A model generated the notes under the pieces. The model was not told where the DNA came from. It was given only the letters and a program-made list of their open reading frames with translations, and made no database searches. Shown piece by piece: positions 53,801 to 64,000 of a stretch of DNA of 64,000 nucleotides. Made by a program: the position numbers and the translations under genes. The stretch is taken from contig BSYQ01000005.1 in assembly GCA_030272585.1 (NCBI GenBank), positions 62,001 to 126,000 on the forward strand, in the 5' to 3' direction. The stretch's first letter is position 1, and each line of letters starts with the position of its first letter. Source of the stretch: Bryopsis sp. KO-2023 (Eukaryota; Chlorophyta; Ulvophyceae; Bryopsidales; Bryopsidaceae).

Positions 53801-55723
53801 GGGATGAAAAGAGGTGCACTGCTTTGATAGCAGCCTGTCGGGAAGGCAGTTTTCAAACCATCAAGGTGAGATTGTGCTATAGAGCTCAATACAGACGGAA
53901 GAGAGAGTCCTTGGGTGCACACCCCATCAATTTCCCTCGGTGGAAAAAAGAGCATGACTTGTTAAATCCACAATTGAGGTCCATTGAGCAGAATCCTTTT
54001 TCAAGGTTGTTTTTTTAACTAATTTTCTCCAATAAAGTTGAAACTTCAGAATTTCTAAAGCGTATGAACGACCAAAGGGAGGCTCCTGGAGCATATCGAG
54101 AGTTGATTGCATTTCGCTTGTTTTCCCGTCTCCAATGCTTGGTTTTTTTTTGCAGATGCTGATTTCAAAGGGTGCTAATCTTGAAATGAAGGATGGGGGT
54201 TTTACAACGCCTTTGTGTGCAGCCATTTCGGGTGGCCATCTAGCTCTCGTCCAGGTTCTTTCCCCTTCTTTTTCTTTACAAATTTAAATCAATACGGTTT
54301 CAACAAAGAGGGAAAGGTCCGACCGTACTTTTGATGGTTTATCTCGATCACTTTGGATGGGAGATGCGGCTTTTTTTGTAATTGGCAAGGCCAGTTGTTT
54401 TCTTGACTTCGAAAATATAGGGTTCTTTCCTTGATGATTTGCCTCTTATCAAAGTAGTCGACTTCTGTTCTATTCCTAAAATTTCACCCCCACATTTTTT
54501 TAAGGCTATGATGCTCAGAAGTTATTTTCTGTCTTTTTTTTTCCCCCTCACGGGTTTGCGAATTTGCTGTGCATTTTGAATTCCAGCACCTGCTCAGCAA
54601 TGGAGCCAACATAGAGGGGAGGGTGTTGCATGGACTAACGCCGTTAATCGAAGCAGCTTGGTTGGGTAAATTGGAGATCGTCAAGGTGAAAATAAAAAAG
54701 GTCTAGCTTTAGTTTAATAAAGAATCTATCGTGGATAATCCGATACGAGCGCAAACCCATTTTCTTTCAGAAGTTGTCAGTCGGACATGAATTGAGTTTC
54801 TTAATAGAGCTGTTTTCAAGAATTTTTTGCCAGGCTGATATGAGGCCAATCTCAATATTCAGGAACTTGTGAATAGATGTGCTGATGTCGAGGCAGAAGA
54901 CAGCCAGGGAAACACTGCCCTGATGAAAACTTGCGAAAGAGGCCATGTCCAGATTGTCAAGGTGATTCTGCTGGAAAAAAAAATGATTTCGAATTCTCAG
55001 CGCTCTCTCATCTAAACATTGTTAAACTGAAAAGATTTGCTTCGCCATGTGTCCGATGAATTTTTTTTCTTCTTTTTTCAATTTTTTTTTTCGCTCATTC
55101 ATGCCTGAAGCATTTGCTTGATGCAAAGGCTAGCCTCTCAGAGATGCACAAAAAGAAAAGAAAAACGGGCTGGAGGATAGTCAAATGCTTTCTCATTGGA
55201 AATGGATTGGAATGATCTTTGCCAGGTTTGAGAAAATATCCACCAACTATACTTCCATTTCAATCATGCCTCTCAAAAAAAAAATTCGGCTGTATTTTGT
55301 TCAGAAAATGAAACAATTTTCAATTGTTTGTTTTCAAAACAGAATTGGATCAAGGCTGAACAGTTGTGCAATTGAAGAACAGTGGGATTTCGTTCTCATC
55401 TTTGCCATGAAAATCTGTTTCTTCTTGTAGATTCTTTTGGAGAAAGTGCAATCCTCTCTGTTGAAAAGCCAGTGTCAGAAATCGTTGTCTTTGGTGGTCT
55501 GGAGGAAACATATTGTCGACACCAGGGAAAAACCAGCGTACGAAGAGATAGAGAAGGTGGGGGGGTCAGTGCAATCGTCCTTTGAAAAAACAGTTCCTGA
55601 AATCTTCCGAAAGTTCGTGGGTTTGTTTTTTCACTGCAGATTCTTCTGACATGTATCAAGGACCCATCGTCCAGGGGTAAATCAGGTTGGCAATATTTTG
55701 GGGGGAGTATGTTTTTATTGTGA
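50888..55723 (+). CDS. U-box and ankyrin-repeat protein, probable E3 ubiquitin ligase
   Basis: Exons: 50888-51236, 51660-51820, 52166-52264, 52475-52924, 53202-53270, 53431-53523, 53767-53865, 54156-54254, 54587-54685, 54863-54961, then less certain 55111-55179, 55431-55556 and 55640-55723. The N-terminus (MEVLMDPKTISGLVNLGRQI to YEKEFRESMENLKLLLAG) is a helical bundle like that of plant U-box proteins. The U-box is in 52475-52924: FCPLTGMIMKDPVNV, ERSFAEEWFF, KRCPISGQDLEEVTLVADGD. It would bind an E2 and direct ubiquitin transfer. Ankyrin repeats follow, for example GADVDARDEKRCTALIAACR, GANLEMKDGGFTTPLCAAIS and GANIEGRVLHGLTPLIEAAW. Four consecutive exons are each exactly 99 bases, phase 0, and hold one 33-residue repeat. 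A fourth-exon start at 52463 is equally possible. The substrate is unknown; the last 100 residues are provisional. Confidence 0.85.
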
Positions 55724-57302
55724 ACATCGAAGACAGGGTTTGAACAGCCCCACCACATGATCCTGGAGGGATGGGAAAGGACCCCTCGAAGATCGAATCA
55801 TGCATACCCACAGTCAGCCAGAGAAGCAACATGATGATGGTGCAACAGACTGAGTGACTGGATGAGGGCCAGCCACCAAGCTCGAGCAATCTGGTGCTTG
55901 TGACTGGGTTGGAGCAATTTATTGCTCGCAGTTTTTTTGCTGAAAACAAGATTTGTTAGAAAGAGATTAAAAATGAGTGATTTTGAGGTTGATTGATAAC
56001 TGATTGGTTATATTTTGGTTGGTTAGTCTGCACAAGGAAGCATGCTGGACCCCCAAGGTCGTGTGAGCGTATGAGGCGTGATTAGTCATTCTACATAAAA
56101 TCTTAGATCTAAGAAAATCGAGGAAGCAAAAAGGGGGCGGCGACCCTTGGGTTGTCTTGTGCTGCAGAGCTGTTGTAAAGTTGTGAAGGTTGCCATGCAG
56201 TCGGTTCACAATAGTCGCTTTCATGCAAGCAGATCGTGCAAGCTTTTCATCGCACAGCACTGTTTGATTTTACAATGTTGTGCTGACCCAGCCGCTACAA
56301 AATTTCGAAGTCTATCAACACCACGTGCACGTGGTGTGACAAAAGGAAAAAATATTGTATGGAAACTGATTGGTCGATTTCTTTACATGTTATGTATGCT
56401 AACGTTTCATCAGGGGGGAGGGGGGCAACAGCTCTGCTTTTTTTCTTCATTGTGCATTCAACTGTTCACCGAATGAGTGCGTGGTTAGAAGACTTGGGAC
56501 CGGGGGCTCTTACTGTTGTTTGATGTTTTAAGACACGGCACGACCGATCAGGTGTTTTGTATGGTATTTTAGTCGTCTGGAAACGCAGGGCCTACGTATT
56601 CATATCTCATCACGACATGCCCAAACCCGGGGGCGACATGCGAAAACAACAACAACAACAACAACAGATATGGACTGTACACAGTATGCAGTGCGTGTGA
56701 AGACGGTAGGGAGCACGACGTCACGAGCGTCGGCGCTGGAGGGAAACCATCGCTTCAAAGCGAACATTCGCCGAGAGGACAACGCATCTTGCTGGGGGGC
56801 GATCCCCAAAGAGTCCAGTTTTCCTCTGCAACGGAGCCATGCTGAACCATGCTGGCGATGGGTTCAACCCATGCTAAGTTAATATCAGAGCGTGTCAACA
56901 AGCAAAGACGGCAAAACCATTGAAGGGTCGCACCGCAACGGATGTGTGCGTGCTGATACGTTTGATTTTTTTTCGAAAACGCGCAGTATTCTATAGGGCT
57001 CAGGTGCTTGGGGTATTCTTGCATTCTGGTTAGCAGATCCAAAAAACAGCACAATAAAAACCAAACGGAGACGCCAAACGGCCGCAAGCCTTTTGTGAAA
57101 TGGTAAGAGGCGAAGAGCCCTGAACCTTCCCTTCCCTTCCTCGCAGCCGCCATCTGAATCCGCAGTGTGACGCCCTGCACCAGACTGACACGAAACTTGC
57201 ATCGTCGTCATGTCGTACGGAGATGGACAAATAGAACTTCAAAAATGGACAGAGCGTCAACAGCAACCAAGCACGAAAAGAATCGGGAGCGGTCGCGCAG
57301 AG
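55724..57302. other. intergenic stretch before CPSF160
   Basis: No gene supported. It contains a short (aac)n tract near 56645-56665, the second copy of the 85-bp repeat, and a ggttcaaccc motif near 56862-56871 that resembles a tRNA B-box but lacks the rest of a tRNA. Confidence 0.5.
56721..56805 (-). repeat. 85-bp dispersed repeat, copy 2 (inverted)
   Basis: Reverse-complement copy of 50001-50085, 81 of 85 positions equal. On the minus strand the frame reads GIAPQQDALSSRRMF as in copy 1. The opposite-strand frame in copy 1 has a stop and an Arg-to-Leu change relative to this copy, so the IAPQQ frame is the better conserved one. Confidence 0.8.
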
Positions 57303-60248
57303 ATGGCGTCCCCTGTGGTCACGGCGATATGCCAACAGGTGCGTTCCAACTTTGGAATAAGAAAGACTTCAAAAGCGATTGGATTCTAGTTCTAATGACG
57401 TCAGAGCGTGGAACTCGTGTCGCGCCTGGACAGTCTTTTTTGTACACTGAGGCCCAGTGGGAATGGGAACGTGTTGGAAATTGCTTCTGTTTTTAATTTT
57501 CATAATTGGTTGTTGAATATGGTCCCAGATCCACCCTCCCACTGGAGTGACTCACTGTGCAAGTGCCTATTTCACCTACTGCCCAACCTCTGATAAAGGA
57601 ACCAACAGATTGCCAAATTTGATTCTAGTCCGCGCCACTCAGCTGGAAGTTCACTATGTGAGGTGGGAATGGACCCAATTTTGAACATTGTTTTGATAAT
57701 GAGTGCTGGGACCCCCCACCCGCCCTCCCCTTGACCTGTTGCTTGATTTTTGTGTGAAAAGCTGGGGTAAAGTCAGAGCCCTAGGTATCAGATGGTCAAT
57801 GTCATTCTATGAACAACACAGTTTTTGCATATTTATTAAAAAAAAAAGAATTGTATCAGTAAATGAGATGAAAATTTGCCCACTGTGGCCGAGTCGATGG
57901 GGAATGGAAGTGGATCGGTGGTGTACGAAGAAGATGCTGTGTAATAATGAGATTTCCCCAAATTTTGCATTTCATGTTTTTCTTAGACTCTTCTTGTGGG
58001 TGGAAACCTGTGTGACAATTTTCACAGATGGGTGAAAAGAGTGAGAAAAGTGATTTGAGGGGCATGATTGACAAATCAGGCCAGAAATCCAAATGTCGAA
58101 ACATTAGATCAAGTATGCTGTAAGAAGTCCTACGTTTTCAATTGCTTTTTTTCTTGTAAACACATCGAGAATTCCACAAGGCAAATTTTGCATCCCACAC
58201 TAATAAATCCAAGTCTGGCACCACAAGCTTGATCTGGGATGGCCAAAAATCTTTGAAGTGGTGGACCCCTCACGAGAATTTGTTCCAAGGTCCATTTAAT
58301 TCTCATCAAAATCTACTTTGCGCGGTCACAAACCTTTTCCTCCAAGAAGAAAAAAAAAGAAATCACCCCCCCCTCCCCTCCCAGTACAAAGTAAAAAAGC
58401 TCACAGCAAAACATAGGTGATGTTTTCAAGATCCAATCCTTCTTGGTGTAGGCTTCATGCTTTAGTTGAGATGTTCGATAGCTACTTGGCAAATTCTTTT
58501 GTACTGTCTGACTGAAACTGTCTTGCTGGATGCTGAATGCAAACTGGAAGTGGGGTTGCATTGCTTTCTTGTTCCAATTTTCATTTTTTTTTCTTTTTTA
58601 TAAAATTTTTCTTGGCAAGATTCACCTTTGCTGGTGTCTTCCTTACTTTCAGATGTTAATTTTTATTTTTAATTTTTTTTTTGGGGGGGGGTAGAATGGG
58701 CAGTACTTTCTCGGTCAGACTTTTCTGTTTCATATTTTTAAAATTTAATGTTGGGCTCCATCTGTTTCGAACGAACATTCCAGTCATCTGCTTGACGATC
58801 TTTTCTTTTGTCAGCATCAGCCATTGTTTTGTTCGTTGAGGTCCCACAGGGAATTTTGATTTTTTTTTCCCTACATAGTGTGGAGTTGAAGCTGGAGCTG
58901 GTGGAACGATTTCCGCTGTACGGCGAAGTGGAGAGCATTGCGGTTCTGAAGAGTCGAGCGAAAAGGGGCCAAAGGGATGCGGTGGTACTAGCTTTCAGGT
59001 TATTGAAACTCAACTTTTTTTTAAAACTTTTATTTTATTTTAGATTACGATGCAGACATTGAATGTGGAGCAAGATGATGTTTGTTCATGAGAATTCCAC
59101 TTCAATTGAGAGTATATCAGAAACCCCTAATGAACCTCGTACGCATGACTGTCATGCTGTTTTCGTTTCGGGAGCAACAGCCATATTAAGAGAATCCCTC
59201 AGTTTGAGTCTATTTTTGGAGTTTCATGCATGTTTTTATACGTGAACATACTTTTTTTTGAAGAGTACAAAAATGGCTATGTGAAATATGCAGGGATGCT
59301 AAGCTGTCGGTCATTGAGTGGGACGATTTTGCTGATACGATCCGGACGAGCTCGCTGCATTGTTTTGAAAATGACCCTGGTCTCAGAGGTGGCCATGAGG
59401 TGTGGGAAAAAAAAAAATAGAAACGCACATTATTATTTTGCAAGAATACAAGGTCGAAATCAGAACACATGCAGCCAAGTGTTTGAATTCTTTTTTTCTA
59501 ATTGGATCCCGAAAAGCGTTCTATTGTAATTCCTAGCAATCCATTTTTTTTTTGTTTCTGTTTTTGAGAATCATTGCGTTGGTTTCTTAGGTGGTGAGAA
59601 AAAATGAAATCAATTCAATTTAATTGTAGTATTTTAGAAAAATGTAATCTTACTATATAAATATAATCTTTCCTATAGTGTAGGAAAGATTACACTGTTT
59701 TTCATGGTTTTCCCGGTGGAGCTCTTTTCGTACAGCACAATAATGCACTTAGATTTTCGTCGAGAAATCAGACAGAAGCAAATATAAGCATTTTTTGGAT
59801 AAATTATTTGAATCGGCAAGTTGCATGTGGATGAAATAAAGGGGCTCTGAAATCGTTGTTCCTTTTATTAAAAAAAAAGCTTCCCGCGTAACGTACATAT
59901 TATGCATCGAGGTTGAAAGCCCATGTGGATTCTCCGTACTTTAAATAAAAAAGAGTGACATGGCCCTTTGGTGGTGTGTGTGTGTTTTTTGCCAATCCTC
60001 CAGGTTTTTCCGTATGCCCCCAGAGTGGCTGCCGATCCCCAAGGTCGATGCATTTGTTGCTTGATATACCACAACCAGCTCGCGGTTTTGCCAGCAATGG
60101 ACGTCGACCATCTAGAATCAGAAAAAAACCTCTCAAAGGGGGCCTCCGTGGGGAACAGCTACGTTCTCAATCTTGAAAAGCTAGGCATAATCGAGGTATG
60201 ATCGAAATCTCTTCATTGACGCAATTGGAAAAAAACACACCCACACTC

Positions 60249-60288
<40 letters not shown>

Positions 60289-63200
60289 ATATGTATTTCC
60301 TCGGATGCTTCACTCCGATATCGAAATGATCGGGTGGTAAATTCCTTTTTGGAGCGGTAGGTTCGAGATTACGTCTTTTTGCATGGGTACAATGAACCGG
60401 TCATTTTGATTCTCCATGAGCCAAACCCTACATGGCCAGCACGGTTGAGGTAAACTCCGAATATGGTTTTGGCTAATCACTTTCTGGTGTCTATTGATGG
60501 TTTTATCGAAAAATTCGATTTTCTGCAAGAGTTACTGCCATTGTCTGGATAAGATTTAACCAAAATGCATTCTCGCATAAATATGCGGTCGATTTCGACT
60601 GGTTCTTTTTCATTTTTCATGAGATATGGGTTTTTTTTTTTTTTTTCCCTTTTCAACTGTGGAAAAGTTATTGTGGCCTGGGGCTTTCATTTTCCCCTGA
60701 ATACACAAAACAAATCTACCAACAAACAGCTGAATTTTTTATTATTTTTTTTCTTTCTTGGGGGGGGGGGTCCATCTGCAGGGAGAGGAAAGACACTTGC
60801 TGGTTGACTGCAGTGTCATTGAACTTTCAAGAAAAGATATATCCTGTGATCTGGTCAGCGAAAGGGCTTCCTAGCGATGCTTATAAATTGGTCCCAGTTC
60901 CAACCCGAGGAGCTTTAGTCTTGTGTGTCAGTATCATTGCATATTACAGTCAGGTGAGGATTAAAAAATTATATGTGCAAACAAGCTATGAAGTTGTTTT
61001 TCTATTTGAACTGAATAAAAGAAGCAATGAAATGAAGAATAATATGAAGCTGTTTTTCGCAGCCACCTCCAAAAAATGGGGAATTTTGAATAGGAGCAAA
61101 AGTACAGCAGAAACCGAGAAAGTGGTTGAACAGTGGTGTTGGAAGTTTTGTGTTTTTATGTGGCCGAGGTATCTGATGCTTTTCAATACCTTCTTAAAAG
61201 ACCCTCAGAAATCAATTTTGAATACTAATAATGTGGTGCAATGTTCCATGATTTCTAATATGGGTGTGTCCAGCTGCTTGAAGTCATATATCTTCTGTAA
61301 TGAAATGTATTTCATGTGTTTTGGATCGGTCAGGGCCAGCATTTCGCTGTTGGAGTAAATCCGTTTGCTTTTGCTGGGGAAGTGCCACAAAGGGTTGAGT
61401 TGGACCCAGCGATCGAAACACCGAGTGTAACAGCCACAAAACTGGCTGTCAATTACGCAAACAATGTCCATCCAGTAAGCTTTTCAAAATTTTGGGTCTC
61501 GCTTTATTTATGAACATTTTTGTTTGCTTTGTTGCGTTTGTGCCAATGTGTGTTTTTGGATGGCTTCCTCATGTAATTTTGAAGCTTTTTCTGTTTTCAA
61601 ACCTGGTTTTTTCTTGTTTTTTTAATGCATTGTATTACTGATGAAAGCTGCACTCCTGGCTGGTCCATTTCCAAATTTTTTTACTGCACTTAATAAAACC
61701 AACATGTGGAGCACAAATACCCTTTGTTTTTCTTTTTTTTTGTCCTACCTCTTCTTTAATTCAATAAAGAAAAAAAGAAAGGGGGTTCTGTGCTCAATAT
61801 ATAGGAGGAAGGTTTTCAAAAGTTTTTCTTTATTTTCCTTTTGTTTCAAACCTTTTTTGTTAGGAATGTGCGTCGGCGATCAGTAAAGGGGCTACCAGGA
61901 GTGCTGTTTTCGACATAGAGCTGGATGGTGCCCAGTACAGTTGGCTGGACTACGAATCTCTAATTTTGGCATTGAAATCAGGCCAGCTCGTTTCTGTTCA
62001 CATGAAAACCGATGGGACGAATGTGAAAGGAATGCAGGTAGGGTTGCTTTTTCTATTCCATCGCCTTTTTTTTGGATCAATGACCCTGTACGATTACATG
62101 CAACGTTGATTTTGGAAATTCGTTACCTTTCTTAGTTTTGCTTTCTTTTTTTTCCACGATTTTAAGTTTTCAAAATCTCGCCGATCGACGACAGGGGGAC
62201 CAAGACTCATCAAAAACAATGCGAAAAACACGTAATTTTTTTTTTCCTTTGAAATAAAAGACTGTGTTCTCCATATCTGTTGGTGCAGCTTTCGAAATGT
62301 GGGAGTGCCCCGATAGCTTCTTGTGCGGCGGTGGTCGGACATCAACTTTTGTTCCTCGGTTCTTGGCTGGGGGATTCTTTGATGGTCAATTTCGTCCCTG
62401 TGCACTCCACTGGGGAAACCAACGCTGACTCAGCTTCCCCAGAAAGCAGCCCCAGCAAGAAGCAACCAGAGGAAGACCCCATCGACATAGAAACGCTGGA
62501 TGAGGCTCAAGTATGCATCTTGTTTCTTATTTCGATTTCAACTCGTGTTTTTTTCTAACGGTGTTGCACCAGAGATTTTCTGATTTTTGCTTTCACAGCG
62601 TTCGTGATAATCCTCGATTTTGTTTTTTTCCCTGCTGGCCTTTAAACCCACAGAAAGCTGCTATCAATGTGAGAATGTCCTTCCCCCCCCCTCCTCCCTC
62701 CACTTTTTCTCTTCTTTTTTTTTGTTCAGTTTTGTCTGAATTTTGTGCATGGGTTTGGTTGCAGTTGTTTGGAGTGGATTTGGCGGGGGGCAGGAGCAGC
62801 GAAATCGATTACCATTTGCGTGTTGTGGATGTGGTTCAATGCATTGGGCCCATAAGGGACATGGTGGCTGGAGCACCCCCCGAGGCCGAAGGGATCACCC
62901 AACATACGAGGTGCACCCAAATGCCACCTCTTTCAAATAGAAGCAAAGAAACTTACATAGACATGATGATAAGTTTCACCTTATTTTCAGATAACCGATA
63001 TCAAATTCCATTAGAAAAAGAAATGGAAAGAAACATGGTGAAGGCATGGACGTTTTTCATGTTAAAGTTGACCTTTGGTTCCTCCCCCCCCCCCCCCCCC
63101 CCCCCCCCCCGCCAAAAAAGCAGCAGAATACTTGGATGTATTTTTTAGAATGACGGATTTGTCGTTTGAATGTATTTTTCAGCTTGTCACCACAATTGGT

Positions 63201-64000
63201 GGCCTGTGTTGGTTCTGGTCGTGGAGGCGCTCTCGCTGTTATGAGAAGGGGAGTGGTGGCTGAAGTCCTAATAGGTGAAAAAAAAAATGGGCGTGTTTTT
63301 CTTTTTCAACTGCTCCAGAATGGAACACTTTCGATACAATTGAATGAATGAAAAGAAAACCCATTGGAGCAGAACCTCTTTTTTTAAAACCAGAAATTTT
63401 AATATTTGCATAATTCAAAATAATGCCACAACCTAGTCGATCCATCATAGCCAGCAGCAGTCATCAGATTTAGGTGCTGGCGTGCATGACCTTTGCTTTT
63501 TTGGGGGGGCTAAGACGAGTTTAAACAAGAAATTGTTTTTTTATGAGTGCAGAGGTCCCGGTGCCTGATGTGGAAGGAGTGTGGGCATTGCACTACAGAG
63601 GGGAGGACGAAATTGCCCCCCTGATTTCATCAGACAGCTTGACCCATTCTTATTTGGTCATTGCTTCCAGCAGCGACACCATGGTGTTGGAATCGGGGGA
63701 AGAATTGGAGGAAGTCACGAAAAGGTGAAAACAAGGGGGGTTGGGGGGGGAACAACAGGCACCCAAAATGTTCGTGAAATATCATTATCGTTCATTTACA
63801 AAACAAGAGGTGGAATCGATAGCTGTGGATTGGAATATTCTTGAAGCGAAAACACCTGCCCAAAAAATATAAGATAACAAAGCGGGTTCCTCATTTTTTT
63901 TCTGAAAGATTTGTTTTTACTCTTTTGACTGAGGAGAATGATGTAAGGTGTGCTGAAGGGTGTTTTCTTGGGGACTGCAGATCAGATTTCATTACAACAG
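57303..64000 (+). CDS. CPSF160: CPSF160 (cleavage and polyadenylation specificity factor subunit 1), N-terminal part
   Basis: Scaffold of the nuclear complex that recognises the polyadenylation signal; a triple beta-propeller protein of about 1400 residues. Fifteen exons are seen, all phases matching: 57303-57338, 57529-57657, 58028-58119, 58879-58998, 59294-59399, 60004-60195, 60361-60443, 60782-60953, 61334-61474, 61864-62037, 62289-62510, 62765-62910, 63183-63274, 63553-63724 and 63981 to the window end. I start at [19 protein letters not shown], which aligns with the plant start; an upstream in-frame ATG at 57210 is possible. Family landmarks: [114 protein letters not shown] and [20 protein letters not shown]. 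About 632 residues are encoded; the rest lies beyond the window. Confidence 0.95.
59665..59691. repeat. inverted repeat in a CPSF160 intron
   Basis: aatctttccta (59665-59675), a 5-base loop, then its exact reverse complement taggaaagatt (59681-59691), within the intron 59400-60003. A second tgtaatctt just upstream (59643-59651) could compete for the same arm. Confidence 0.75.
60251..60286. repeat. (AT)18 microsatellite
   Basis: 36 bases of perfect AT dinucleotides in the CPSF160 intron between 60196 and 60360. Confidence 0.95.
63084..63110. repeat. 27-base C homopolymer
   Basis: An uninterrupted C-run in the CPSF160 intron 62911-63182. Runs of C or G of 9-12 bases are common throughout the window, but this is the longest. 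Confidence 0.9.

Noticed and set aside
56862..56871. tRNA B-box-like motif ggttcaaccc
   Set aside because: No matching A-box, acceptor stem or anticodon arm nearby, so not a tRNA or a clear SINE.

Overview
This 64 kb window is nuclear DNA of an intron-rich photosynthetic eukaryote, most probably a green alga. Genes are split by GT-AG introns of roughly 60-750 bases, and exon joins were checked by codon phase. The green-lineage evidence is plastid bL31 (6.5-7.8 kb), a relative of 2-carboxyarabinitol-1-phosphate (CA1P) phosphatase (13.3-15.6 kb), a CbbY-type xylulose-1,5-bisphosphate (XuBP) phosphatase (34.7-37.3 kb), NXD1 of neoxanthin synthesis (37.5-40.0 kb) and a plant-type SR splicing factor. 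I cannot name the species; a streptophyte or chlorophyte alga is an inference.

Layout: (1) 0.3-1.3 kb, end of an SR splicing factor (+). (2) 2.0-3.5 kb, unknown membrane protein (+). (3) 5.2-6.2 kb, a secreted trypsin-like protein without its catalytic serine (-), head-to-head with plastid bL31 (+). (4) 8.7-10.9 kb ribosomal eL18 (-), head-to-head with the histone chaperone NAP1 (+, 11.3-12.4 kb). (5) 13.3-15.6 kb CA1P-phosphatase-like protein (+). (6) 16.1-21.4 kb, a complete Ty3/gypsy retrotransposon with apparently identical LTRs. (7) 22.2-26.2 kb, a secreted, highly charged protein with cysteine modules (+). (8) 28.0-31.8 kb, a secreted beta-helix protein with Pmp-like repeats (-), head-to-head with a CoA-type Nudix hydrolase (+, 32.4-34.2 kb). 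(9) CbbY (-) head-to-head with NXD1 (+). (10) 40.5-43.5 kb tubulin-tyrosine-ligase-like protein (-), head-to-head with organellar uS15 (+, 43.6-46.0 kb). (11) 46.4-48.0 kb TPR protein (-) and 48.4-49.0 kb an unrecognised small protein (-). (12) 49.2-50.1 kb, fold-back C/G-rich repeats and an 85-bp repeat that recurs inverted at 56.7 kb. (13) 50.9-55.7 kb, a U-box/ankyrin E3 ligase candidate (+). (14) 57.3 kb to the window end, the N-terminal half of CPSF160 (+).

Working together: the housekeeping genes cover mRNA processing (SR protein, CPSF160), translation (eL18, bL31c, uS15) and chromatin (NAP1). The two sugar-bisphosphate phosphatases belong to families that clear Rubisco inhibitors, and CbbY shares a 209-bp intergenic region with the xanthophyll gene NXD1. 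Five head-to-head pairs with short intergenic regions dominate the layout. I found no rRNA, tRNA, CRISPR array or multi-gene defence system. The most unusual items are the serine-less trypsin homologue with a candidate 34-base intron, the 85-bp repeat whose four differences are all synonymous in one frame, the one-exon-per-ankyrin-repeat gene, and the two secreted modular proteins.
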